5,223 nt of DNA from Deltaproteobacteria bacterium. GTDB lineage: Bacteria; Myxococcota_A; Polyangia; HGW-17; SLPX01. The notes beneath the pieces are model-generated. The model saw nothing but the letters and a program-made list of their open reading frames with translations, was not told the DNA's origin and did no database searches. This document shows, piece after piece, positions 1-5,135 of the stretch (the stretch's first letter is position 1; every line of letters begins with the position of its first letter). The position numbers were made by a program, and so were the translations under genes. Where the stretch lies: positions 1 to 5,223 of the forward strand of contig JAABSF010000235.1 of NCBI GenBank assembly GCA_011390535.1, written 5' to 3'.

Positions 1-2
1 TA

Positions 3-815
3 GTAGAAGCCTTTCAAAAACAAGAAGACTCCACCCTCTCAAATCAAAAATTTTCACATGGTCAATTTATCCATCAGGTAGAAGGTAATGTTAATAACGA
101 TGATAAATTATCAAGACGAAGGGCAGGCCACCCTGATAACACTCCAAAAAGGCGCCTTAAAACAAAGAAAGCCAAAAAAAGAGAAAACCGGAAAAACCTG
201 AAATCCACCAGTGCCCCCAAAAAACACAGAAAACCCAATTCAGGATTTGACCTTCACGCTTATTGCATCATGGACAATCATATCCACAGTATGGGTACTT
301 TACACTCAGACGTAACTCCTCTATCAAAGCATCTAAAAAAAACACACAGCCGCTTTGCGCTTAAACTAAACAAAACACTGGATCGCTCAGGAGCTGTCGG
401 AAATGAGCGCCCCAAATCTATTCCGGTTGAAAACGCTGAAGGCCAGATCAGACTAGCTCTATATATTTTTACCAATCCAGTCCGTGCGGGCATGGCAAAG
501 CATCCTTGGGATATCAAGCTTAGGCATATGTCTTCATGCCGAGTCTTTACACATGGAGAAAAATCTGAATTCAGTGCCATGATAACTCTGCCTTCATGGT
601 ACTTGAGTTTGGGCAAAAATCCCAAAGAAAGACAGGCCAAATTCAGAGAATTACTAAGAATCTATCTCATCGAAAACGGACTTATGCGAGATCCACAATT
701 CAGCGAAAGCTCTTATATTGGTTCAAAAATGTGGGGAGAAAAGATACTTGCCTCTGCTAGAAATTACTGTCGGCGCATGCGAAAAAAGAAAATGGAGTCC
801 GCTGTTCTCATATAA
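3..815 (+). CDS. Y1/HUH REP-associated transposase (RAYT-like), 5' end outside window
   Basis: The frame is open from base 3 to TAA at 813-815, so 270 codons are visible and the true start lies upstream; the first ATG (270) falls inside the catalytic core and is not the start. HUH motif: AYCIMDNHIH, with H93 and H95 of the visible part. Candidate catalytic tyrosine: Y154 in LYIFTNPVRAG, the helix that carries the nucleophile in Y1 transposases. The C-terminal motif YLSLGKNPKERQ is typical of RAYT-like proteins and is followed by a basic tail (RRMRKKK). Proteins of this family nick single-stranded DNA at hairpin (REP) sequences by a 5'-phosphotyrosine intermediate. Oddity: about 70 residues, very rich in K/R between residues 38 and 78, separate the putative first helix (VEAFQK) from the strand GFDLHAYCIM, which are normally close together. 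The core residues are intact, so activity is possible, but the missing N-terminus prevents a verdict. Family assignment is firm; subfamily is inferred. Confidence 0.85.
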   Translation, partial: VEAFQKQEDSTLSNQKFSHGQFIHQVEGNVNNDDKLSRRRAGHPDNTPKRRLKTKKAKKRENRKNLKSTSAPKKHRKPNSGFDLHAYCIMDNHIHSMGTLHSDVTPLSKHLKKTHSRFALKLNKTLDRSGAVGNERPKSIPVENAEGQIRLALYIFTNPVRAGMAKHPWDIKLRHMSSCRVFTHGEKSEFSAMITLPSWYLSLGKNPKERQAKFRELLRIYLIENGLMRDPQFSESSYIGSKMWGEKILASARNYCRRMRKKKMESAVLI

Positions 816-853
816 GCAATGCCGGAGAACAGTCAGTTTAGATATACTCCGGC
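802..853. other. Two overlapping hairpins at the transposase 3' end
   Basis: CTGTTCTC (802-809) pairs with GAGAACAG (825-832), an 8-bp perfect stem over a 15-nt loop. GCCGGAG (821-827) pairs with CTCCGGC (847-853), a 7-bp perfect stem over a 19-nt loop. The stems share bases 825-827, so they are mutually exclusive. The first overlaps the last codons of the transposase gene. No T-run follows either, so a standard intrinsic terminator is not supported. They could be mRNA structures or hairpin substrates of the transposase; that role is speculative. Confidence 0.45.
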
Positions 854-1019
854 CTATACTTAGATCAATAGCTTTTGTTCGTTATTTTTTGTAAGGACAA
901 CGAAGTGCCTGCTTCCAGTAGTAACACTGATTCTGATTGAAGGTAATTAACGGCTAAGGTCTAATTGCTGTTACACGAATTCTACAGGAAAAAACAAGGC
1001 CTAGATGGATAAGTGCGCT

Positions 1020-1065
1020 CATTTTCTTCTGTTAATTGACTATTATTCATTTTCTTCATTTTCTT
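1020..1065. repeat. 9-bp CATTTTCTT repeat, three copies
   Basis: CATTTTCTT occurs at 1020-1028 and as a perfect tandem pair at 1048-1056 and 1057-1065, separated by AT-rich sequence. It has no recognised function. It is one of a run of small direct duplications in this spacer and may have arisen by replication slippage. Confidence 0.7.
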
Positions 1066-1108
1066 TTACTTTTATTCATTCTAATTCCTAATAATCACAA
1101 TCACAATC

Positions 1109-1138
1109 TTTAGCGCAGCAATATTTAGCGCAGCAATA
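1109..1138. repeat. 15-bp perfect tandem duplication
   Basis: TTTAGCGCAGCAATA is present twice head to tail (1109-1123 and 1124-1138) without mismatch. Just before it, AATCAC is repeated twice plus a partial copy (1093-1108). The unit is not itself palindromic. It could be a duplicated binding site, but nothing in the sequence identifies a regulator. Confidence 0.85.
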
Positions 1139-1174
1139 ATCTTAATCGTACAATTTTATGGAATTAATTGAATT

Positions 1175-1217
1175 ATCACGATCATCACGATCTCATGATC
1201 ATCTCTGATGTCTGATG
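1175..1217. repeat. 9-bp and 7-bp tandem duplications
   Basis: ATCACGATC is repeated perfectly at 1175-1183 and 1184-1192. TCTGATG is repeated perfectly at 1204-1210 and 1211-1217. The intervening CATGATCAT is near-palindromic. The pattern continues the series of small duplications in this spacer. Confidence 0.75.
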
Positions 1218-1253
1218 ATTTTTCATTGGTTTCTATGCTTATTATTATTATTG

Positions 1254-1328
1254 ATTGGCTAATTGGCTATTGGCTCATCGGCTCCTTCCACTTTTTAACA
1301 GCTACTTCCTTCACTTCCTTCAACAGCT
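1254..1328. repeat. ATTGGCT and ACTTCCTTC tandem repeats with flanking AACAGCT
   Basis: ATTGGCT occurs at 1254-1260, 1262-1268 and 1269-1275, with a one-mismatch copy (ATCGGCT) at 1277-1283. ACTTCCTTC is a perfect tandem pair at 1304-1312 and 1313-1321, bracketed by AACAGCT at 1297-1303 and 1322-1328. These are direct, not inverted, repeats. Confidence 0.75.
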
Positions 1329-1487
1329 ATCTCGTTGGTGTTTTGTTCGGTTTTTGGTTTTTGGTTTTGTTTTGTTTTTGCCTCCGTCCCCTTACTTCTT
1401 TTCTTTTCAGCTATCTCGTTGGTTTGGTTTTTTTGTTTTTGTTTTGTTTGTTTTTGCCTCCGTCCCTTTCTTCTTTGCCTCCTTGTT
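1324..1487. repeat. Imperfect direct repeat of about 84 bp, T/G-rich, containing CCTCCGTCCC
   Basis: Copy 1 runs from 1324 to 1407 and copy 2 from 1408 to about 1487. Both start with CAGCTATCTCGTTGGT (1324-1339, 1408-1423), continue through a tract made almost only of T and G, then reach GCCTCCGTCCC (1380-1390, 1456-1466) and a C/T-rich tail. The T/G tract differs in length, so the second motif is 76 bp from the first rather than 84, as expected for slippage in homopolymer-rich DNA. The CCTCCGTCCCC core links this repeat to the arrays at 2859-2930 and 5138-5223. Confidence 0.75.
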
Positions 1488-1506
1488 ATTCTTCCATTCA
1501 TGGCTA

Positions 1507-1535
1507 TTGAAACCTTTTGCTCTCAGTTGTATAGG
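1507..1535 (+). promoter_or_regulatory. Candidate sigma-70-type promoter for the MscS gene
   Basis: TTGAAA (1507-1512) lies 17 nt upstream of TATAGG (1530-1535), matching the -35 and -10 consensus at 5/6 and 4/6. Transcription would start near 1542 and give a leader of about 107 nt that includes the 13-bp x3 repeat. It is the best-spaced pair I saw in the 150 bases before the gene. AT-rich DNA gives chance matches, so this is a prediction only. Confidence 0.4.
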
Positions 1536-1600
1536 TCAATGCACTTTAACAGGTCCAAACGTGAGATTTTTCTTTTTTTAACGCGTAGGCGATTGTTTAT

Positions 1601-1638
1601 ACAAAACCTCAGTACAAAACCTCAGTACAAAACCTCAG
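1601..1638 (+). repeat. 13-bp tandem repeat x3 running into the MscS ribosome binding site
   Basis: ACAAAACCTCAGT is present at 1601-1613 and 1614-1626, and a third copy (1627-1638) keeps the first 12 bases before changing to G. The third copy supplies the first two bases (AG, 1637-1638) of the Shine-Dalgarno AGGAG. The array therefore sits where copy-number change would alter the leader sequence next to the ribosome site. Confidence 0.85.
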
Positions 1639-1641
1639 GAG
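1637..1641 (+). promoter_or_regulatory. Shine-Dalgarno of the MscS gene
   Basis: AGGAG is 7 nt before ATG at 1649, a near-ideal spacing. It decides the start of the channel gene, since the frame also has codons upstream without a comparable site. Confidence 0.8.
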
Positions 1642-1648
1642 ACACACC

Positions 1649-2851
1649 ATGGAAATTTGGGAACAACTGAAAGGATTCTTCCAACATCAGACACTCAATG
1701 TCGAGCTGTGGCGGATAGCGTTAGCTCTCGCAATAATTCTGTTTTCATTTGCGGCAAAAAAACTACTTATCAACGCCATGGCTAAAAGCCTACTCCATCT
1801 TGCAAAGAAAACAAAAACAGAGCTGGACGAGATGTTGGTTGAGGCAATTCGCCCTCCCTTGGGAGGATTGACTGTACTGGCGGGGTTCTTTTTCGCCTCG
1901 GTAATAATCAGGTTTCCTACAGAACCGGTGAATGTGTATAAACTGGTGAACGGACTGTTGCGCACCTTCGCCATAGTGATCGTCTCATGGGCGCTCTATC
2001 GAAGCATCCAGGTCGCAGTCCATATGCTGGAAAACATCACTTCAAAAACCGAGTCAGAGCTGGATGATCAGCTCGTTCCCTTTGTTGAAAAATTCCTCAA
2101 AGTTGTGGTGATCGTGCTGGGGTTCGTGCTCGTGGTTCGAGAGTGGGGTTATGACATAAACGGCCTTTTAGCCGGTCTGGGGTTGGGCGGTCTGGCCTTC
2201 GCCCTAGCAGCAAAAGACACCCTGGCAAATCTTTTTGGTAGCATAATGATAATCACTGATCGTCCATTTGTTTTGGGAGACTGGATTAAAACCCCCAACA
2301 CTGAAGGAACAGTCGAAGAGATCGGATTCCGCTCAACCAAGGTGCGAACATTCGCCAACTCACTGGTCTCCGTCCCCAACTCAATTATCGCCAACTCTAC
2401 CATCGAAAACTGGTCTCGCATGTTTAAACGCCGCATTTATTTTAAACTCGGTGTAACATATAGCAGTTCAGTGGCTCAAGTCCAAGAGACGGTAGAACGA
2501 ATCAAAGATATCCTCAGAAAACACGATGGGATCCGACAAGATTTTTGGCTGGTCAACTTTTCGGACTTCAATGATTCTTCGCTGGACATAATGGTCTACT
2601 GTTTCACGAAGACAACAGCGTGGGCCGAGTTTTTGGAGGTTCAAGAGGATGTAAAACTTAAGATCATGGCGAAAATCAAAGAAATAGGTGTTGGTGTCGC
2701 CTTCCCAACTCGCAGCGTTTATATGGAAAACAACGAACCCGAAGAGCTGAAACGTCTTGATGAAAAAGCCCTAAGCCTCCTGAGAGCAAGACAAAACCAA
2801 GAGCCGCCCCCTGAAACAACAAGCACACTGGGCAGTGGTGCTGGCGTTTAG
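1649..2851 (+). CDS. MscS-family mechanosensitive ion channel
   Basis: A 400-aa inner-membrane protein, expected to form an oligomeric channel that opens under membrane tension and releases solutes on hypo-osmotic shock. Hydrophobic segments lie at about 23-40, 73-88, 105-120 and 148-165, followed by the pore-lining helix at 170-190, where Gly/Ala-rich GLLAGLGLGGLAFALAAKD matches the MscS TM3 pattern. The beta domain follows (about 203-256: DRPFVLGDWI, GTVEEIGFRSTKVRT, SVPNSIIAN), then the alpha/beta C-terminal domain (about 262-360). The N-terminal part has two similar segments, KTKTELDEMLV (55-65) and SKTESELDDQLV (132-143), each leading into a membrane helix, as in five-helix members such as YnaI/YbdG. 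It is longer than E. coli MscS (286 aa) because of these extra helices. The last 20 residues are P/T/S/G-rich and probably disordered. The gene looks intact and stands alone, converging on the lipoprotein gene. Family assignment is very secure; exact orthology is not. Confidence 0.95.
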   Translation: MEIWEQLKGFFQHQTLNVELWRIALALAIILFSFAAKKLLINAMAKSLLHLAKKTKTELDEMLVEAIRPPLGGLTVLAGFFFASVIIRFPTEPVNVYKLVNGLLRTFAIVIVSWALYRSIQVAVHMLENITSKTESELDDQLVPFVEKFLKVVVIVLGFVLVVREWGYDINGLLAGLGLGGLAFALAAKDTLANLFGSIMIITDRPFVLGDWIKTPNTEGTVEEIGFRSTKVRTFANSLVSVPNSIIANSTIENWSRMFKRRIYFKLGVTYSSSVAQVQETVERIKDILRKHDGIRQDFWLVNFSDFNDSSLDIMVYCFTKTTAWAEFLEVQEDVKLKIMAKIKEIGVGVAFPTRSVYMENNEPEELKRLDEKALSLLRARQNQEPPPETTSTLGSGAGV

Positions 2852-2858
2852 TTTTTTT
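2822..2858 (+). terminator. Weak candidate terminator of the MscS gene
   Basis: AGCACACT (2822-2829) can pair with AGTGGTGCT (2834-2842) with one bulged G and the 4-nt loop GGGC. Nine bases later a run of seven T (2852-2858) directly follows the TAG stop. The stem lies inside the coding sequence and the gap to the T-run is longer than usual, so this is only a possibility. Confidence 0.3.
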
Positions 2859-2930
2859 CCTCCGTCCCCATTTCTTCCTCCGTCCCCATTTCTTCCTCCG
2901 TCCCCATTTCTTCCTCCGTCCCCATTTCTT
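2859..2930. repeat. Perfect 18-bp x4 tandem array in the convergent spacer
   Basis: CCTCCGTCCCCATTTCTT is repeated four times without mismatch (starts at 2859, 2877, 2895, 2913). It lies between the stops of the convergent MscS (2851) and lipoprotein (2946) genes, so it would be in the 3' ends of both transcripts. The core CCTCCGTCCCC recurs at 1381 and, one base changed, at 1457; its reverse complement is at 5138 and 5199. The array is followed by a small inverted repeat, ATTTCT (2924-2929) / AGAAAT (2935-2940), with no T-run on either side. Confidence 0.95.
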
Positions 2931-2945
2931 CGTGAGAAATCGTTG

Positions 2946-4610
2946 TCAATAACCTAGCATCTCTTTGACTTCTCCGCCCAAAGCTTCCAAAGGAGACAAA
3001 AAAGAATTTTCACATATCTCGTAAAATGCCCACGCACTCATAGAAGAAGGAGGGTTGAACCGAGCTGTCAATGCTTCAAGCCGTATCGCTGGATCAGCCC
3101 AATGGCCAGTAGCATCATAACACGAGTGTTCAAGCTCCGGCCTGTTCATCTCATCCAACTCTACAATTATCTGCTGGGGCACCGGACCGGCCAAGCTCAT
3201 AAACTTCATCCGACCCGGATCTTTCAAATAGCCCAAAAATTCCACATAATGACTTATGGGATGCAACAAAGCATTTTCGTCTTCTCGTGGTTTACAATCA
3301 AGCCTCGGCCCCATCACAGTCCGGTCATTTATATCGCAGGTAACTCCAAACTCAAAACACCTGAAAGAATTCAAGAAACCCACTGTAGAGTTTATATTGT
3401 TCAAAGATGGATCAGGATCGTAGAGCGTATCCGGGTCGGAAGCCGAACAATCATCTTCATCGGTGACCAACACAACTACCAACACTGCATCATCTCTTAA
3501 AAACCCTTCATTTTGAGGCGTCATATCTGAATTCAAAGCCAATCGCATCGCCTCCAAGGGTTGCTCGAACCCACACCCCTGAACTCCCACATCAGCAAGA
3601 CAAGAAAAGGCATCCTGCGGCTCTCCCTCAAAATTCCGACATCTGGGACACCCATCTACGTCCACCATCAATGTCAAAGCCTGTGGACCGACTTCCTTGT
3701 CAGCACAATTCTGTTGTGTGCAATCATGGTCTAAACACTGACCCGATTCCCCTCGCTCGATAAAACAGCCCTCCGGTTCAACATCTACCATATACCTCTG
3801 GCCCGGTCCCAAACAGGTCTCGCCCAAAACGAGGTCTCCTGCTTTACCCATAATGCCACCATCACCTCCCATTTCTTCGCAATAGCGTATCGAGGAATGG
3901 CTTCCTATTCCCAAATCCGTAGTCACCACGCCCACTTGAATATCGGGTATCATCCCGAGTGAATTGTTGAGCGTTTCAAAAAAGACTGGGAAAGCATCTC
4001 TAAGTTGCACTTGTTTGCTAAACATGCTGCCTGAATTATCCACCACAAACAAAACATCTACCGCACCTGTCTCCGTACAGTCCAGAGGACAACTTACCGG
4101 AGTTTCATTGCGCTCACAAACTCCATTGCCACAGCCATCAGAGTCGCAATCCTGCGGACAGGTCTCTTCGTCTTCTCCACCATCACAGATTCCGTTTCCG
4201 CAAGTAGCTACAGTGCAATCTTCCGGACAACTGTATGGCGTCTCGTCTCCTCCACAGAATCCGTCACCACACACTGCTTTTTGAGAACAATCATCGGGAC
4301 ATGAGTATTCATCTTCCCACTCTTCACATATCCCGTTCCCACATGATGATATGCTATAGCAATCTTCGGGACAGTTGGTCTCGTCTTCGGGATCTTCGCA
4401 AATCCCATCACCGCATTCGGCTGAAACAGCACAATCTTCCGGACAGTTTTCCGCATCTTCGTCCCCCCTGCATATCCCATCGCCACACTCAGCCGGCAAT
4501 TTCATACCGCTCCTTGCCCCGCATCCTACCAAAATTAACATTGCTATACAGGCTAACAAGAACCCAAAATAATACCGCTCTAAAACCATTCTTTTCATCA
4601 TTCTTTTCAT
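2946..4610 (-). CDS. Cys-rich repeat vWA-domain lipoprotein
   Basis: A 554-aa predicted lipoprotein. The start at 4610 is chosen because AGGAGG lies 6 nt upstream and the N-terminus then reads as a lipoprotein signal: MKRMMKRM, a hydrophobic stretch (about 15-28) and the lipobox LVGC with C30. A longer in-frame start at 4868 would translate an inverted-repeat element and is rejected. Residues 42-178 are six repeats of C-x4-C-x8-C-x3-C (CGDGIC...CPEDC type) rich in Asp/Glu. From about 184 a von Willebrand A domain follows: VDVLFVVDNSGSM carries the metal-site motif D191-x-S193-x-S195, with T230/T231 and D384 (LVTDEDD) as likely further ligands. The vWA part holds 16 cysteines and motifs such as GCGFEQPLEAM and SFRCFEFGVTC shared with many myxobacterial vWA lipoproteins. 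It probably acts at the cell surface or periplasm, binding a protein ligand through Mg2+ or Ca2+, with disulfides. The partner is unknown. It is convergent with the MscS gene and has no operon partner in view. Confidence 0.85.
   Translation of the reverse strand: MKRMMKRMVLERYYFGFLLACIAMLILVGCGARSGMKLPAECGDGICRGDEDAENCPEDCAVSAECGDGICEDPEDETNCPEDCYSISSCGNGICEEWEDEYSCPDDCSQKAVCGDGFCGGDETPYSCPEDCTVATCGNGICDGGEDEETCPQDCDSDGCGNGVCERNETPVSCPLDCTETGAVDVLFVVDNSGSMFSKQVQLRDAFPVFFETLNNSLGMIPDIQVGVVTTDLGIGSHSSIRYCEEMGGDGGIMGKAGDLVLGETCLGPGQRYMVDVEPEGCFIERGESGQCLDHDCTQQNCADKEVGPQALTLMVDVDGCPRCRNFEGEPQDAFSCLADVGVQGCGFEQPLEAMRLALNSDMTPQNEGFLRDDAVLVVVLVTDEDDCSASDPDTLYDPDPSLNNINSTVGFLNSFRCFEFGVTCDINDRTVMGPRLDCKPREDENALLHPISHYVEFLGYLKDPGRMKFMSLAGPVPQQIIVELDEMNRPELEHSCYDATGHWADPAIRLEALTARFNPPSSMSAWAFYEICENSFLSPLEALGGEVKEMLGY
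4077..4487 (-). repeat. Six tandem Cys-rich repeats in the lipoprotein (residues 42-178)
   Basis: Repeats span residues 42-60, 66-84, 90-108, 114-132, 137-155 and 160-178, with a period of 24,24,24,23,23 residues. Each has four Cys in C-x4-C-x8-C-x3-C, a G-[DN]-G turn after the first Cys and acidic residues between the second and third. This suggests disulfide-closed, possibly calcium-binding modules forming a stalk between the lipid anchor and the vWA head. The metal-binding role is inference. Repeats 1 and 2 are the most alike. Confidence 0.85.
4587..4610 (-). repeat. 12-bp tandem duplication at the lipoprotein start codon
   Basis: On the minus strand ATGAAAAGAATG is present twice head to tail, starting at 4610 and 4598, giving MKRM-MKRM. 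The first copy is at the proper distance from AGGAGG; the second ATG is 18 nt from it. The duplication therefore gives several in-frame ATGs but only one well-placed start. Confidence 0.85.
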
Positions 4611-4616
4611 GACACG

Positions 4617-4622
4617 CCTCCT
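4617..4622 (-). promoter_or_regulatory. Shine-Dalgarno of the lipoprotein gene
   Basis: A perfect AGGAGG on the minus strand, 6 nt before ATG at 4610. It fixes the start and excludes the longer frame from 4868. One base separates it from the end of the TIR element at 4624. Confidence 0.85.
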
Positions 4623-4716
4623 TAGGGCTGACTCAAAAATAACTTCTGGATTCGTACGCCTATCCATCCCGACCTGCTGCGTTGCTCGTCGGTTGAATAC
4701 GTCAATGTATTGACTA

Positions 4717-4737
4717 GGACCGAACCTTGTTCGGTCC
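4717..4737. repeat. 9-bp perfect hairpin inside the TIR element
   Basis: GGACCGAAC (4717-4725) pairs with GTTCGGTCC (4729-4737) around the 3-nt loop CTT. Just upstream GTCAAT (4701-4706) and ATTGAC (4709-4714) form a further near-palindrome. Confidence 0.8.
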
Positions 4738-4746
4738 GTCCTCGCC

Positions 4747-4781
4747 GCTGTAAAAATCCAGCCTACTGGATTTGTTACAGC
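4747..4781. repeat. 15-bp stem hairpin near the centre of the TIR element
   Basis: GCTGTAAAAATCCAG (4747-4761) pairs with CTGGATTT-G-TTACAGC (4766-4781), with one bulged G at 4774 and the 4-nt loop CCTA. A bulged hairpin of this size resembles REP hairpins recognised by Y1 transposases, but no direct link is shown. Confidence 0.8.
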
Positions 4782-4806
4782 AAGCCGTTCGCTCTCCTCG
4801 CTCCTT

Positions 4807-4839
4807 GCAGGCCGGGCGCCTCGACGCCCTCGGTCCTGC
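4807..4839. repeat. GC-rich hairpin near the right end of the TIR element
   Basis: GCAGG (4807-4811) pairs with CCTGC (4835-4839). Inside this, CCG (4812-4814) can pair with CGG (4831-4833), or GGGCG (4814-4818) with CGCCC (4825-4829) across the loop CCTCGA. Confidence 0.65.
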
Positions 4840-4899
4840 GATCTTATTCTTGAGTCAACCCTTGACAACTTGTATCGGCCCTCAAGACATTCTGTTTAG

Positions 4900-4928
4900 A
4901 TTATTGTCTACGCAGCCGGATAAGACAA
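4900..4928 (-). promoter_or_regulatory. Candidate promoter of the lipoprotein gene
   Basis: On the minus strand TTGTCT (4928-4923) is followed after 17 nt by AATAAT (4905-4900), matching consensus at 4/6 and 5/6. Transcription would start near 4893, so the message would cross the whole TIR element and have a leader of roughly 280 nt. It is the best pair I found upstream of the gene. It is unverified, and a promoter inside the element cannot be excluded. Confidence 0.35.
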
Positions 4929-5135
4929 AAAAGACAAAACAACCCCGCAGGCAACTATCAACTATAACTATTATTACTATTACTACTCTCTCCTTACGTT
5001 TTGTTTTTTCTTCTTCCTTCGCAGCCTTTGTTCATCAATTTTCCATTTTCTACCTGTTCTATCTGATTAATCTGTCGCTTATTTGACTCAGTGGCATTCC
5101 AAGCACAAAACGGCTTTCATTTTTTTCCACAAATC
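4929..5135. other. Gene-free AT-rich spacer
   Basis: No gene is supported. The stretch contains short degenerate repeats (AACTAT and ATTACT units at about 4952-4987) and a T/C-rich tract at about 5000-5060. An open frame across it is low complexity and starts inside the TIR element. Nothing else is recognised. Confidence 0.55.

Larger units (their letters stand above)
854..1506. other. Gene-free AT-rich spacer with many short tandem duplications
   Basis: No credible gene is seen. The open frames here translate to low-complexity F/L/S-rich sequence with no recognisable domain and no good ribosome binding site. From about 1020 onward the stretch is dominated by small perfect direct repeats of changing unit length, listed separately. 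The first part (854-1019) shows nothing I can assign. It separates the transposase gene from the MscS gene on the same strand and ends just before the candidate MscS promoter. Confidence 0.7.
4624..4862. mobile_element. 239-bp MITE/REP-like element with 19-bp terminal inverted repeats
   Basis: The left end AGGGCTGACTCAAAAATAA (4624-4642) matches the reverse complement of the right end (4844-4862), AGGGTTGACTCAAGAATAA, at 17 of 19 positions. The interior is more GC-rich than its flanks and full of hairpins, listed separately. It encodes no plausible protein, so it is non-autonomous. I see no clear target-site duplication: flanks are CCTT on the left and TGACAA on the right. It occupies the upstream region of the lipoprotein gene and stops one base from its ribosome binding site. 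The matching TIRs and internal palindromes support a mobile element. The family is not identified, and no gene seen here need mobilise it. Confidence 0.75.

Noticed and set aside
270..640. Start of the transposase at ATG 270, and a minus-strand frame at 278-640
   Set aside because: The ATG lies within the HUH motif, and the same frame is open to the window edge with homologous-looking sequence (GFDLHAYCI) before it. The minus-strand frame is a shadow of the transposase gene.
1208..1670. Three overlapping plus-strand open frames and one minus-strand frame in the T/G-rich spacer
   Set aside because: They translate simple repeats into F/L/V/C-rich (or, on the minus strand, K/Q/N-rich) low-complexity peptides, lack ribosome sites and overlap one another.
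2368..2377. CTCCGTCCCC inside the MscS gene, 10 of the 11 bases of the dispersed motif
   Set aside because: It encodes the conserved SVPN segment of the MscS beta domain, so chance codon choice explains it better than an insertion.
2859..2930. CRISPR array
   Set aside because: The 18-bp units are directly contiguous with no variable spacers, and no cas gene is present.
2924..2940. Terminator formed by ATTTCT / AGAAAT after the lipoprotein gene
   Set aside because: The stem is only 6 bp and AT-rich, and no U-run follows on either strand.
4862..4867. TTGACA at the right edge of the TIR element as a -35 box on the plus strand
   Set aside because: The hexamer 17 nt downstream (AGACAT) is a poor -10 and no gene follows on the plus strand.
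4611..4868. N-terminal extension of the lipoprotein gene to an ATG at 4868
   Set aside because: The extra 86 codons read through the TIR element, give an Arg-rich sequence with no family resemblance, and would bury the signal peptide. The start at 4610 has AGGAGG at ideal spacing and a proper lipobox.
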